A stretch of DNA of 64,000 nt from Paraburkholderia sp. BCC1884. GTDB taxonomy: Bacteria > Pseudomonadota > Gammaproteobacteria > Burkholderiales > Burkholderiaceae. The notes under the pieces were generated by a model that saw only the letters and a program-made list of their open reading frames with translations, did no database searches and was not told the DNA's origin. Every line of letters begins with the position of its first letter. The stretch's first letter is position 1. Positions 20,979 to 31,141 of this stretch are shown in pieces. Made by a program: the position numbers and the translations under genes. Location: positions 1,054,001 to 1,118,000 of the forward strand of contig NZ_CAAJGL010000068.1 in NCBI RefSeq assembly GCF_900996225.1, in the 5' to 3' direction.

Positions 20979-21615
20979 GCAGCGGTTCGGAAAAATATTC
21001 CAGTTAAGTTGGCCGCAGGTTCCAAAGAATTCGCTCTCCGGGCTCGCCGTTCACACTGTCATCCGCTTTGATTCGGTGTTCGAGGTTTGCGTAACATGCG
21101 AGTATCCGATCCGGCACAGGACGCAGGTCGACAAGGTGCGGCTAAAGGCGACGTTCGAGTGCTGCGAGAGAGCTATCGCTCCGACCGACAACGTCCAGTT
21201 GCAACTGAAGTTGCGTGGTGCGACGCGCGTTGGACACAGTGTGTGCTGCTCGGCCGTCGATCCACACTCCCTTGTGGCAGAATGGCGGCTCGTCCGCGGC
21301 GGCTGAACGGCTTCGAATGAAGCAAGTTGGCATTTGAATCGGGGTCCGGCGCACTTGTATATCAAGAGTGCACTACGTTAGTGACTGCAATTCAATCACA
21401 GTTGTATAGTCCGGACCACGTCATCATGGGGGCTTGTTTCGCGAATTTTTTGAGTCCAGAGTTATGCTGGGAATGGGCAGGAGCTCGTTCGCAGTCGCTT
21501 CGTGACGACATCAAATGGTCGAGACGACGGTTTTGGCATGGTCTCGGCTGCAGTTGCCGGCTGCGAATCTTGTGTTGTAATGCGCGTTGCAGATCGGGTG
21601 GGTGGAGAAGCCGTA
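20979..21615. other. 640 bp between two response-regulator genes
   Basis: No convincing gene is visible on either strand. The upstream frame in line with the FixJ-like gene (from 21502) is not needed for its fold. Confidence 0.35.
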
Positions 21616-22290
21616 ATGAAATCTGAAAAAAACAGTGCGCCGTCGCCGTCAATTGTGTACGTTATAGATGATGAAGAGTCGATGCGGACGGCTGTCTGCA
21701 TGTTGCTCAGATCTGTAGGGCTGCGAGTTGAGCCTTTCACTTCGACGCAAGAGTTCTTCTCCTTCGCCACGCCAGATGTGCCGAGTTGCCTAATTGTCGA
21801 CGTTCGACTTAAAGGGCAAAGCGGGCTCGCGATGCAGGAACAGTTGGGCGCGGGCAGGGCAGTTTTCCCAATTATATTTATGACGGCTCACGGCGACATC
21901 GCAATGTCGGTAAAGGCGATGAAAGCCGGCGCTGCGGATTTTCTGGCGAAGCCTTTCCGCGACCAGGACATGCTTGATGCTGTGGAGGCAGCGCTAGCGC
22001 GAGACACTGACAGGCGTAGCAGGCAACGGTCGATAACGGATCTACGCCGTTGCTACACGACACTGACTGCCCGTGAACGTGAGGTAATGGCCTTCGTGGC
22101 GAGTGGCTTAATGAACAAACAAATAGCCGCCGAAATGAACCTCAGCGAAATTACCGTAAAGGTCCATCGTGGCCAAGCAATGAAGAAGATGCAGTCGCGC
22201 TCTCTGGCAGATTTTGTTTTAAAGGCTCAAGCATTAGGTCTGAAGGTTGAGCAGAACCCCGAGACTTTGCCAACTTCAATAGCGAACTGA
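21616..22290 (+). CDS. FixJ/NarL-type response regulator
   Basis: A 224-residue two-domain regulator. The receiver (1-125) has the acidic pair in YVIDDEES, phosphoacceptor Asp62 (LIVDVRLKG) and Lys in LAKPF. The C-terminal LuxR-type HTH (about 150-215) carries the signature LTAREREVMAFVASGLMNKQIA and SEITVKVHRG. FixJ-like proteins pair with kinases of the type found upstream (HEIGQPL form). The start at 21616 puts the receiver at its usual position; the frame remains open 38 codons farther upstream but without family sequence. Targets are unknown; the MFS gene is the nearest candidate. Confidence 0.9.
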   Translation: MKSEKNSAPSPSIVYVIDDEESMRTAVCMLLRSVGLRVEPFTSTQEFFSFATPDVPSCLIVDVRLKGQSGLAMQEQLGAGRAVFPIIFMTAHGDIAMSVKAMKAGAADFLAKPFRDQDMLDAVEAALARDTDRRSRQRSITDLRRCYTTLTAREREVMAFVASGLMNKQIAAEMNLSEITVKVHRGQAMKKMQSRSLADFVLKAQALGLKVEQNPETLPTSIAN

Positions 22291-22590
22291 TCTGGGGCGT
22301 AGCTCTGATTGCGGAGCTGCCAATAAAATGACCGACGTCTTCGAATGAGTGCGGTCAAGCAGAAACACGGGAGCGCGGCGCTGCAATTGCTTGCTTCCGT
22401 CGCTGTGCGTATACCTTTGTAAGCGTGCGGGCGGCCTTCCTGCCCGTGCTTTCGGTCGATGTCGATGTTCTGAGTGCGCCCCCGGCAGACCCTCACGCCG
22501 TCCGACCCTCGAGATCCGTGCTCCGACACTATGCGCGGCAGTCCTGATGCCGGCGTAGGAGAACTTGGGTTCAAACAGTTCCAGAAGAGG

Positions 22591-22860
22591 TTGAGCGATC
22601 TGATCACTGAGACTAGAAAAGGTAGCTATACGTCTTTTTGAGCTTTCAGAGACGCTGATGGGACTGGCATCGGCTGGTGAGCTAGCAGCCGACCTAGGCG
22701 CAGCGGCGATTAAGTTGCGCCGCCGCACCTTCAAGGCTGGCTTCCCGCTGCTTGCCGAAAGCGGGCGTCCACCGTCGATAGGGGCCCGATCACATGCGCG
22801 CCTCTCTGGCACTTGCACGGTCTGCGCCTGGTAAGACGGTCAGTTACCCATGGGTCATCT
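22591..22860 (+). mobile_element. Remnant of an IS607-like element (tnpA N-terminus)
   Basis: An ATG at 22658 starts a reading with a MerR-like HTH shape, as in IS607 serine recombinases (GELAADLGAAAIKLRRR), then runs out without the resolvase domain. The 65 bp before it (TTGAGC..., CTATACGTCT, AGCTTTCAG) recur at 56469-56540, and the downstream part (GTCTGTTAC-like) also resembles the other copy. It is clearly degenerate. Confidence 0.6.
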
Positions 22861-23907
22861 CTCTAGATGTTCGCGGATCGCAGCGCTGATCTGCTCAAGC
22901 GCGGCCCTCGTCGACGGAACCTGACGAAGGGCGTTCAACGTTACGAAATCGTGAATCGTGCCGTTGTAACGGGTCGCGGTCACGCTCACTCCAGACTCCT
23001 TGAGCTTCCTGGCATACGCCTCTCCCTCATCACGCAGTGGATCGTTTTCAGCTGTTACTATGATTGCGGGCGGCAAACCTTTTAGCTCTTCAGCACTAGC
23101 GCGTAGAGGGGAAACGTATCGGTTGTCCCTCGTCTTTGCGTCGGGCGCGTAGAGGTTCCAGCCATAGTTCATGAAGGAGCGGGAGAGGAAGCGGCCAGTC
23201 GCGTAGGTATGGTATGAATCCGTGTCGACGCTGGCATCGGTGGCAGGAATCATTAACGCTTGGAAACTGATCCGGGGCCCATTACGATCTTTTGCCATCA
23301 GCGTGATCGCCGCTGCCATGTCGCCACCTACCGAGTTGCCCGCGACCGCAATCCGCGAACCATCCGCACCAAATTCGGCTGCGTGAGCGGCGGCCCATTT
23401 CAGGGCGGCATACGACTCGTCAAGTTGCGTGGGAAATTTTGCCTTGGGAAGCGACGTATATTCGACGAACACCCCAACTTGTCCAGAGCCGACTACAAGG
23501 TCGCGTAGCAGTCGCTGGTGGTTTGCGAAGTTCCCCACGATCCACACACCACCGTGGATAAAAAAGAGGACACCGGGTGTACCATCCACGTGATCCGGCT
23601 TCATGATGTAAATTTTGACGGTGCGGCCGTCTTCCGTAATGGTTCGATCGGTAGTCGTGACGCCAGACATATCAACTGGAGTCTGATTCTGAAGATTAGT
23701 CAGAATATCTTGAGGTTTCGGTTGTGGGAGTTCCCAGAACGGGCTGCTATCTTTATTTAGCTTGTCGAGAAATGTCCGGATTTGCGGATCAATATTGGGA
23801 TCAGTTGCGGGGTCAACCGGTTCTGCCGCTAGAGATTCCGCTGCTGTCATAGGTATCACAGTGGCAATGGCTGCGAAAGCCATTGATCTCATGAGTTTCA
23901 TGTTCAT
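22855..23907 (-). CDS. Exported HSL-family alpha/beta hydrolase (esterase/lipase)
   Basis: A 350-residue carboxylester hydrolase. A signal peptide (residues 1-28, ending in ESLAA) directs it to the periplasm or outside. The oxyanion-hole motif HGGVW (about 118-122) and nucleophile elbow GNSVGG identify the hormone-sensitive-lipase group (bacterial family IV); the Asp of ENDPLRDEG and the His of IHDFV complete the triad. Substrates are usually short-chain esters. It stands alone, transcribed toward the decayed IS607-like copy, whose end it nearly touches. The N-terminal about 100 residues form the cap expected for the family. Confidence 0.92.
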   Translation of the reverse strand: MNMKLMRSMAFAAIATVIPMTAAESLAAEPVDPATDPNIDPQIRTFLDKLNKDSSPFWELPQPKPQDILTNLQNQTPVDMSGVTTTDRTITEDGRTVKIYIMKPDHVDGTPGVLFFIHGGVWIVGNFANHQRLLRDLVVGSGQVGVFVEYTSLPKAKFPTQLDESYAALKWAAAHAAEFGADGSRIAVAGNSVGGDMAAAITLMAKDRNGPRISFQALMIPATDASVDTDSYHTYATGRFLSRSFMNYGWNLYAPDAKTRDNRYVSPLRASAEELKGLPPAIIVTAENDPLRDEGEAYARKLKESGVSVTATRYNGTIHDFVTLNALRQVPSTRAALEQISAAIREHLER

Positions 23908-24217
23908 ACCGATTTCTTCCCCTTTTTTGGAGGTTGCTTGATAAGCCTGAGCACACGTTTCTTAAATGAGTGCGACGGGTTGCTGCACCTGATGGATTGC
24001 TAAATGGCTAGTGGTGCAGTCAAATCATGACGCGATTTGGTTTGCGGGGTTATACCGAAAAACCTGCGGTGTAGTGTTCGAACGCAATTGATCCGCGACT
24101 TCAGTTCACTTCACCTGGATCTTCGTACGGTGTGACTTCACGGGCCGGAATTCGCCTGCATCAACGACATGGTCGTCACGGATCTTCCCTATTGCCGGCC
24201 GGTTCGATGAGGCGTGA
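23908..24217. other. 310 bp between esterase and DUF3331 genes
   Basis: No gene is seen. The part next to the esterase start should hold its promoter. Confidence 0.4.
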
Positions 24218-24607
24218 TCAGTTCACTGGCTCCCTTTCGAGTTCGTCTGCGCGTATCATTGCATCGGCGTTACAGGGCATGGGTCTGCCGAAGGGGCGAT
24301 ACACCAGGCTGTTACGGCTTATTGGCTTACCGCTCATCGCGCAGACGCCGTCTCGCTGAGCTCGCGATAGCCTCCACGTTTGATCTCCATAACTGCAGTG
24401 AGTGGGGTCGCGCCATTCGACTATTGCGGACGACGTAGACGGACGTTCGATGACTTTCACGGTTGCACACACAACGGACGTGTTGACGCGTCCGGCCAGT
24501 TTCTCGCTGTCGGGAAGGCCCTGGTAGTTGCCAATTAACCCGTTTTCGCCGGATAAGAGAAACATGGTTTGTGACCACGGATCGAGTAGTTTCGTAGTTG
24601 CCAGCAT
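24218..24607 (-). CDS. DUF3331 domain protein
   Basis: A 129-residue cytoplasmic protein of unknown function. The second half carries the DUF3331 hallmarks: VEWRDPTHCSYGDQTWR, CAMSGKPISR and VYRPFGRPMPCNADAMI (about residues 60-120), including conserved Cys and Tyr/Pro positions. The family is largely confined to Burkholderia and relatives, often near regulators. The chosen start has GGAG 6 nt upstream; longer versions lack one. It is 107 bp downstream of the AraC gene on the same strand and may share its transcript. Confidence 0.75.
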   Translation of the reverse strand: MLATTKLLDPWSQTMFLLSGENGLIGNYQGLPDSEKLAGRVNTSVVCATVKVIERPSTSSAIVEWRDPTHCSYGDQTWRLSRAQRDGVCAMSGKPISRNSLVYRPFGRPMPCNADAMIRADELEREPVN

Positions 24608-24713
24608 TTCATGCTCCAAAAAGAATATGTTCATATTGCTTCGCATCTAGCCAACGGGATCAATTTTTTCCACCGCTCGGCTCTTTAACATGCGATCGCG
24701 CGGTGTCGAACTG

Positions 24714-25700
24714 CTATCCGGCGTCGCGGCCTCCTCTAACCGGGGCGACCATAGCTCTCCAAGTCGAAGGGGTCTGGCCGACAAAACGTTTGAATACCGT
24801 TGAAAAATGAGCTTGAGAACGAAACCCGCAGGACAAGGCAATTTCTATCACTCTGGCCTTTGATGTCCGGAGCAGATGCTGAGCATGGTCAATACGTCGC
24901 CGCAGGAGAAATTCGTGGGGAGGACAACCGGTTGCTCGCCTGAACTGGGTCGAGAAGTGCATGCGGGTGAGCCCAACTGCCTGTGCCATATCAGCAAGGC
25001 TAATATTTTCCGACAGGTGGTTTTCTACGTAATCCAAGACGCGATTGAGGCGCCAGCCGGGTAGCGCGGCGGCTCCGTCAGTTTTCTTGGGGATCGCTGT
25101 GAAATGGCGCGCTGTGAGGCGAGAGACAATTGCGAGGCTAACGCTGTCGATGAATACTTTGCCGAGCGCAGCGTCGTTCGTCTGGGAGGCGGCCAAAGCT
25201 CGTCCGAGTCCTTCCACCGCAGGATCCAGTATCAGATCCGGGTTAGCTAAAAGAATGTCACCCGTATGTTGGCGATGGAACAAATCCTCAAAACGTTCCT
25301 TTAACACCGGCTGCGGTACGAAAAGGTGAAGAACATCTGCAGGGAATTCAAAGGCTGCGCTCACTGACACGGCCGGCCCGGTCACTTGAACAGCTCCGAC
25401 GGCTACGCTGCCGTCTACCAGTCTGCGACCAGCATGCGTGAAGGTTAGCGACGTGCATTTCATGTTGATACCGACGCAGTGACTCTTATCATTGCCCTGA
25501 TTCGAAACTACGACGGGGACCTTCTCTCTGTGAGTCCAGCGCGAAACAAGAACATCCTTGTCGGACTGGGTGTGCGCTTGCGGCGTGTTTGTACAGCGCC
25601 AACGCGCTTCGAGATCAATCGCGGGATACCTACGAGACTGAATGATGTTGGCGATTGGGTCGTGATGCTCGTGAAGTGAGGCGATCATGATCGGGTTCAT
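24714..25700 (-). CDS. AraC-family transcriptional regulator
   Basis: A 328-residue regulator. The N-terminal half (to about 215) is a diverged sensor domain with a cupin-like pattern (FEFPADVLHLFVPQ). The C-terminal 100 residues carry both HTHs: LADMAQAVGLTRMHFSTQFRR and the classic second motif IEIALSCGFRSQAHFSTVFKR followed by GQTPSTWR. The short start region preceding about residue 20 is uncertain. The DUF3331 gene follows on the same strand; no divergent target gene lies close by. The ligand is unknown. Confidence 0.9.
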   Translation of the reverse strand: MNPIMIASLHEHHDPIANIIQSRRYPAIDLEARWRCTNTPQAHTQSDKDVLVSRWTHREKVPVVVSNQGNDKSHCVGINMKCTSLTFTHAGRRLVDGSVAVGAVQVTGPAVSVSAAFEFPADVLHLFVPQPVLKERFEDLFHRQHTGDILLANPDLILDPAVEGLGRALAASQTNDAALGKVFIDSVSLAIVSRLTARHFTAIPKKTDGAAALPGWRLNRVLDYVENHLSENISLADMAQAVGLTRMHFSTQFRRATGCPPHEFLLRRRIDHAQHLLRTSKARVIEIALSCGFRSQAHFSTVFKRFVGQTPSTWRAMVAPVRGGRDAG

Positions 25701-26493
25701 TCCAATACGGTAGAGCGACGGTTCGGATGACGGTGCAAGCGATGCGTTAAAGTTAATGGATCCGCGGCCGCAAACCTAGCCCTGCATATGTGTGTTTGTT
25801 CGGTCTTTTTGATTGACCAACCTATATCAAGGTATAGCTTGTATCGTGCACAAGCATGCCGATCCGAGTGCGATGGTGGGAAAGTCACACTTCTATCGGG
25901 TGCATGAAGACTCCTGCCTGATCGTTGTGAGTGTCAGCCAAGCGAAGGTATCGGCGATCTACGAATTTGCTCGTGCTTGTGGCGACGCGAGAAACAGACA
26001 TCTCGCACTGTTTCGACAGACCGTTCGAAGAGGTCGAATTCAGTACCACACTGGTCGGAGACTGGAGCGTCAGGGACGTGATCTTGATCGAAAACGGTGC
26101 ACCACTGCTCAGTTGAGACGCAATTGGCGAAATATTTATCGCGGAAAAAATTGTTTTTTAAAAAAAACATGCTTTGTCAGGAACGTCCCACCGCGAGAGG
26201 CGTACTGTAAGCCGCTAGGTCGGCGGAATCACACGCTCTCACGCTGCCGTTTCTCTGCGATATTTTCAGCCAAAGACCGAGCAAGAAGGCTTGTGCATGG
26301 CTAGTCCTTAACGTGACGCCTTATCGAATCAAACTTCGACATATGACGAAGTGTCGACTAGATGCAGTTGCTATGATCGGAGCGTCATGGAGTATCGAGC
26401 TGCGTCGCGTGTCGCTGTACACCGACAACCACGTAGATTGCGTGTTTCTTGTTGCGGATGACGTCCGCAGGAACTTTAACGAAGGAGATTTTT
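25701..26493. other. 790 bp without a supported gene
   Basis: A short frame at 25931-26116 (+) reads smoothly (RETDISHCFDRPFEEVEF) but matches no family I know and has no clear ribosome-binding site; it could be a gene fragment. A poly-A/T run occurs at about 26148-26168. Confidence 0.35.
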
Positions 26494-26967
26494 ATGTCGA
26501 CAGAACAACGCCCGCCGCTGCCGCCGTTCGACGAGGCCAGCGCTATCAAGAAAGTTCGCCTGGCAGAAGACAGCTGGAATACGCGGGATCCTGAAAAAGT
26601 CTCGCTTGGGTACACGACGGATAGCAAATGGCGAAACCGTGCTGAATTCGCTACTGGTCGTCCGGCGATTGTTGCCCTCCTAGCCCGAAAATGGCAACGG
26701 GAACTGGATTATCGACTTATTAAGGAGCTGTGGGCCTTCACCGGGAATCGTATTGCCGTGCGTTTCGCATACGAATGGCACGATGATGCGCAAAACTGGT
26801 ACCGCTCATATGGCAACGAGAACTGGCAATTCAATGAACACGGTTTGATGCAATTCCGTCACGCTTGCATCAATGATCTCCCGATCAAAGCGGAAGACAG
26901 GCTCTTCCATTGGCCACTGGGTCGTCGTCCTGACGATCATGCAAGTCTGAGCGACTTGGGTCTGTAA
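26494..26967 (+). CDS. DUF1348 / NTF2-like (SnoaL-fold) protein
   Basis: A 157-residue small protein of the nuclear-transport-factor-2-like superfamily. The DUF1348 core is clear: [20 protein letters not shown] near the start, [18 protein letters not shown] in the middle, and a C-terminal [17 protein letters not shown]. The fold forms a cone-shaped pocket for small molecules; family members have no agreed activity. GGAG lies 7 nt before the chosen ATG. The ThDP enzyme gene follows 75 bp later on the same strand. Confidence 0.88.
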   Translation: MSTEQRPPLPPFDEASAIKKVRLAEDSWNTRDPEKVSLGYTTDSKWRNRAEFATGRPAIVALLARKWQRELDYRLIKELWAFTGNRIAVRFAYEWHDDAQNWYRSYGNENWQFNEHGLMQFRHACINDLPIKAEDRLFHWPLGRRPDDHASLSDLGL

Positions 26968-27042
26968 GACAATCAGGCATCGCGCCCACGGGACTACCGG
27001 TATTGGGCGCGATGCAAGTGATGACAAGCTTTGAGTATTTAA

Positions 27043-28659
27043 GTGAACGCATCTGAACTGTTCGTTAGGGCACTCGAAAATGAAGGGGTGCAATATATTT
27101 TTGGAATCCCTGGAGAACAGAATATTGAGCTGCTCAGAGCGATTAAGAACTCGTCGATCAGACTGATACTTACCCGACATGAACAGGCTGCTGGGTTCAT
27201 GGCTGCAACTTATGGACGGTTGACCGGAAGATCTGGGGTTTGTCTCGCAACGGTGGGCCCCGGAGCTACGAACCTTACGACGGCAGCTGCTTATTCTCAG
27301 CTCGGCGGCATGCCGATGTTGATGATCACTGGGCAGAAGGGGGCGAGGGGTCGTCATCAGGGTGGATTCCAAGTCGTGGATGTTGTCCGCATGATGGAGC
27401 CGATCACAAAATATAGTCGGTCAATTGAGTCAGCTGCAGCAGTTCCGACCGCTGTCAGGGAGGCCTTCAGGCGCGCGGAAGAGGAGAGACCGGGAGCCGT
27501 CCATCTCGAGCTGCCTGAGGACATCGCCACGGAGCGCGTGGAGGGAAACCCGGTCAAGGTAAGCAAGTGGCTTCGTCCTGTAGCCAATGAAAAGTCGATT
27601 GAACTGGCGGCTCACGTGATTTCGCAGGCTCGGCGGCCGCTAGTCCTGGCCGGATTGGCTTCCAATCGCAATGATGGGGTCCCGCCAGCACTTCGTAGAT
27701 TTGTGAGCACGCTAGGTATGCCATGTTTCACTAGTCATCTCGGAAAGGGCGCAGTAGACGAACGTGACCCAAATTGGGTTGGGACTTCATCCGTCTCAAG
27801 GAATGACATTGTGCACTCTGCGGTTGACGAGGCCGACTGCATCCTATCTGTTGGACATGATGTGATGGAAAAGCCGCCTTTCGTTATGTGGCACGATGCG
27901 CAAACGGTTATACATCTTAACTATACGACGGCCCAGGTCGACCCAGTTTACTGCCCTCAATACGAAGTGATCGGCGATGTCGCAGACAGCCTGCAGAAAC
28001 TGAGTGATGCGCTTCAGCTTTGTGATGTGCAGTGGGATACAACCCGTGCCAAACAGTCAAGACAGAAGCTCGACTACCAGTTCGAATCGGTCGAATCTGA
28101 TCTGCGATTTCCAATGCACCCTTTGCGTGTTGTTCACGATCTCAACAATGCCATGGGGCCGGACGGGATTGTCTGCCTGGATAACGGTCTCTACAAGATC
28201 TGGTTCGCCCGGCACTATAGAACTTGCCGGCCCGCATCTTTGCTTGTCGACAACACCCTTGCCACCATGGGTGCAGGGCTGCCGTCCGCGATTGCGTCAA
28301 AAATAGTCAACCCGACTCGAAGCGTCGTAGCCGTGTGTGGCGACGGCGGATTTATGATGAACTCCCAAGAGCTCGAGACGGCAATCCGATTGGAAATTGA
28401 TTTGTTGGTTCTTGTTTTGAGGGACGACGCGTTCGGCATGATCGAATGGAAACGGAAAGATCCGCTGGCACAAGGGTTTGGAACTGCATTCGGCAATCCG
28501 AGCTTCGCTCAATATGCGATGAGCTACGGAGCCACTGGGCATACCTTGGCGCGAGCGGCATTACTCGAGCCGCTTATAAGCGAATGTTTCACGGCTGGTG
28601 GCGTCCACTTGATCGAAGTTCCAATCGACTATGGAATCGAGCCGACTCTCACTGCGTAG
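27043..28659 (+). CDS. Acetolactate-synthase-like ThDP enzyme
   Basis: A 538-residue three-domain ThDP enzyme. The catalytic Glu sits in RHEQAAGF (PYR domain), VGPGATN follows, and the PP domain carries the GDGGFMMNSQE motif with Asn. The ALS-type segment GQKGARGRHQGGFQ supports a catabolic acetolactate synthase or relative rather than a decarboxylase such as MdlC. The start is GTG, as upstream in-frame codons meet a stop. No small regulatory subunit gene adjoins it, so it is not the biosynthetic IlvBN pair. It may act with the neighbouring DUF1348 protein, which is an inference from proximity alone. Confidence 0.85.
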   Translation: MNASELFVRALENEGVQYIFGIPGEQNIELLRAIKNSSIRLILTRHEQAAGFMAATYGRLTGRSGVCLATVGPGATNLTTAAAYSQLGGMPMLMITGQKGARGRHQGGFQVVDVVRMMEPITKYSRSIESAAAVPTAVREAFRRAEEERPGAVHLELPEDIATERVEGNPVKVSKWLRPVANEKSIELAAHVISQARRPLVLAGLASNRNDGVPPALRRFVSTLGMPCFTSHLGKGAVDERDPNWVGTSSVSRNDIVHSAVDEADCILSVGHDVMEKPPFVMWHDAQTVIHLNYTTAQVDPVYCPQYEVIGDVADSLQKLSDALQLCDVQWDTTRAKQSRQKLDYQFESVESDLRFPMHPLRVVHDLNNAMGPDGIVCLDNGLYKIWFARHYRTCRPASLLVDNTLATMGAGLPSAIASKIVNPTRSVVAVCGDGGFMMNSQELETAIRLEIDLLVLVLRDDAFGMIEWKRKDPLAQGFGTAFGNPSFAQYAMSYGATGHTLARAALLEPLISECFTAGGVHLIEVPIDYGIEPTLTA

Positions 28660-28824
28660 TGGCACCAAGTTGTTAGCCATGATGTCTCTCCTGTGAACGG
28701 GCTGTCCGCTTTAGGAAATCGGAAATGCCCCTCGTACGAACGGATGCCTGCCAACGTGCGACTCCAAATTCTTAGTGCGTGTCTTACGCCGGTGCGGACG
28801 GGAGAAATTTCGGATCCGACACGG

Positions 28825-28849
28825 AAAACCTCTTCAACGAGGTTTTTTT
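28825..28849 (+). terminator. Intrinsic terminator between converging genes
   Basis: Stem AAAACCTC / GAGGTTTT with a 6-nt loop, followed by further Ts (seven in all). It lies 165 bp past the ThDP enzyme stop and 120 bp before the LysR 3' end and may serve both directions. Confidence 0.75.
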
Positions 28850-28969
28850 CGTAGTCTGCGCTTCCAAGTTTACAGTAATCTAGTGGGGACCTGCCACGCG
28901 AAAAATAGCGTCTTCCCGAAGCGTAGTCTGGCCACCAAAAAATATCATCGGGTTGGCAATCGGGGGACG

Positions 28970-29878
28970 CTATGCCTGTGCATCGCGGATCAGTTGATCA
29001 CGGAGTGCTCGCACAATTCGGGGTACATTCGGCCCATTGCGCATCAAGAGATGGAAGTCAAGTTGAGCGGAATAGATATCTGGCCTTAGTCTTCTTAAGG
29101 AGCCGTCTTTTTCCCACGCCTTCGCATAATGCAGCGGCAGAAATCCGATGTAATGGCCTGACAAGATCATCATCGAACGAGCCTCGACGTTGTCGACGCT
29201 GCCTGCAGCCAGACCAACACCTAGTTGATCAAGATCGAAATTTCCAAGATACGCGCGAGCGGCCAGCTTGGAGTTGCTAACTATATGCGGAGTAATATCT
29301 TCTTCCTTAAGGTCGAACAGTGGATGATTGCGGGCACAGTACAGTCCATGGTGCTCCCGATAGACAAAACTATAGTCTAGCCCAGCGACTCGTTCCAAAA
29401 ATGGACCTACTGCGAGATGTAAGCGCCCGTCAAGCACGCGCTGTTCCAGCGCGTGCGGGGTGTCAATGTGGACGTGAAGGTGAGCTTCCGGCGCGATGGC
29501 GCCAAGTCGCTGGATGGCCGAAATGAGCGGACTGGCCTCATCGGTGACCGTAGCGTCGATTACACCAAAATGCAACGTTCCGGCTAAGTTATGACGTACG
29601 CTCGCAGCTTCAAGACGGAACGTGTCAATAGCCGTCAACATGCGCTGAGCGGCTTCGTGCATCGCAACGCCTTCTTCAGTCAGCTTGAATCCACCCCGGC
29701 CGCGATCGCACAGGCGTACGCCTAGCCGTGCCTCAAGCTGGCTCATGTGCTCGCTGATCGTTGAGGTCGTTAGGTTCAGGGTTGTTTGTGCTGCAGAGAA
29801 CCCTCCACAATGAACAATCGTGTCAAAGATGCGCAATAGCTTGAGGTCCGCGTCCTGAATTTGCATCGACGTCTCCAT
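28970..29878 (-). CDS. LysR-family transcriptional regulator
   Basis: A 302-residue LysR regulator. The HTH (about residues 5-65) has GFSAAQTTLNLTTSTISEHM and the wing RLCDRGRGGFKLTEEG; the effector domain follows from about 95. The short alternate start MQIQDADLKLLRIF is the family's usual beginning. Its 3' end faces the ThDP enzyme gene across a terminator. Upstream is more than 1 kb of sequence without a gene, so it lost or never had a divergent target here; its regulon is unknown. Confidence 0.88.
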   Translation of the reverse strand: METSMQIQDADLKLLRIFDTIVHCGGFSAAQTTLNLTTSTISEHMSQLEARLGVRLCDRGRGGFKLTEEGVAMHEAAQRMLTAIDTFRLEAASVRHNLAGTLHFGVIDATVTDEASPLISAIQRLGAIAPEAHLHVHIDTPHALEQRVLDGRLHLAVGPFLERVAGLDYSFVYREHHGLYCARNHPLFDLKEEDITPHIVSNSKLAARAYLGNFDLDQLGVGLAAGSVDNVEARSMMILSGHYIGFLPLHYAKAWEKDGSLRRLRPDIYSAQLDFHLLMRNGPNVPRIVRALRDQLIRDAQA

Positions 29879-31141
29879 AAAAATGCTGTGTGTGGGCTTT
29901 GCGATGTGTCCGCTGCCGGCGCCGTTGGTAAAGTTACCAGAGAGGAAAGTTCAACGAGATTCAGTTCGGCGTGCGCCACAATGAACTTCGGAATTTCCTA
30001 ATTTGTGTCACAAAATTGCCTGCGAAGGCGCGATCAAGGTCGGAGCCTTACAGCATAACGCAAGCGGCTCCGAACGAGAGCGGTGGCAGTCATGCGGCTT
30101 CTTGTGAGGCAGCGTCAATCTCGTCCTGTTTGCAGAGACGATAGTGAAACAATTTGAGGCGTGCAAATTATCAGCCTGCTCTTTGGGGGGGCAGTAATTA
30201 CTGCCCTTACCGGCCGGCGTTTCCCAAAGAAGGGGCTTTGGAGACTGGAATCTGTCAATTTCACGCCGAGCCGCAGCCTACGGTCGGATGAGGTGCTGAG
30301 GGCTGCACTCGAATCCCGATTGAGAGACCCATTCTCGGAGTGGTGCGATTTGGGACGAGGGCACTTCTCGGGGTATCGCGATCGAGCGCCGGGGCCGCGC
30401 TGGTCATCCTGGTCCCTAGGGACATCCTCGGTTCCTACTTATCCCGCCAGTCTGGCGTGCCACAACGGATCCATGTTCTCAGACGTCAGAACGGGAGAAT
30501 CGAAAATTTGGACGATACCATGACGTTTCGTGATAACGCCCGTTGAGCCGTTCTGTTACTTTATGTACGGTACGTTTTGATCATGAGATGGATATTTCCC
30601 AGCATGAGCGTCTTCAGCTGGGAGTTCACGAGGATCCGGCGATGTTGTGGGAGACGTCGTGCCGTTTGCGAGTCGAACACCCTCGGACAATGCGCAGCGT
30701 TCGGTCTCCCGATGGGGCAGGTTGCCTGCGCGGCCATGTACTTACAATGGCTTCACGTTCAGTCGTTGTGTTGAAAACCATGAATGTATTGTGCTCCTAC
30801 GGCGTTGCTGCGGCGGCGCGCCGTGGATTCGCTCCCTCCGCCGTAAACGGAGGGAGCTTTTTTCTGGAACGACTGGCTTAACCATCAGCGGTTCGATATG
30901 CTAATTCTCAAAGCGGGTCCGGGGCATTACGCTCTTCGGCTTGCACAGTTGACCTGAAACAGGGATCAGTCGTGAGAACCGATAGATTGAGGTTGCTCCA
31001 CAGATTGATGCAGTCGTATCGCCTCTGCGGCGAGGCCCCAGTGCTCGGTTAAGGACAGGTTGGGTTCCAGTGCTAGCACCGGCACAATAGAAGCTGTTGT
31101 CGCAAGCGTCCCGCTTGAAGACACGCAATTTCGGTAGAACT
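29879..31141. other. 1.26 kb without a supported gene
   Basis: Frames here are short or unfamiliar. The only clear signal is a strong intrinsic terminator at 30831-30863 on the plus strand, with no recognisable gene before it. The 3' part should contain the promoter of the first MocR gene. Confidence 0.4.
30831..30863 (+). terminator. Strong intrinsic terminator, orphan
   Basis: A 10-bp perfect stem GCTCCCTCCG / CGGAGGGAGC with a 7-nt loop, then six Ts. No convincing gene lies upstream within several hundred bases, so it may end a small RNA or a lost gene. Confidence 0.85.

Noticed and set aside
22276..22818. Minus-strand open frame of 180 codons
   Set aside because: Low-complexity Ala/Arg/Ser content, no ribosome-binding site, and it runs through an IS607-like remnant read better on the plus strand.
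27043..28659. Second benzoylformate decarboxylase
   Set aside because: The MdlC active-site pattern is absent and the GQKG and RHEQAAGF segments fit acetolactate-synthase-like enzymes better.
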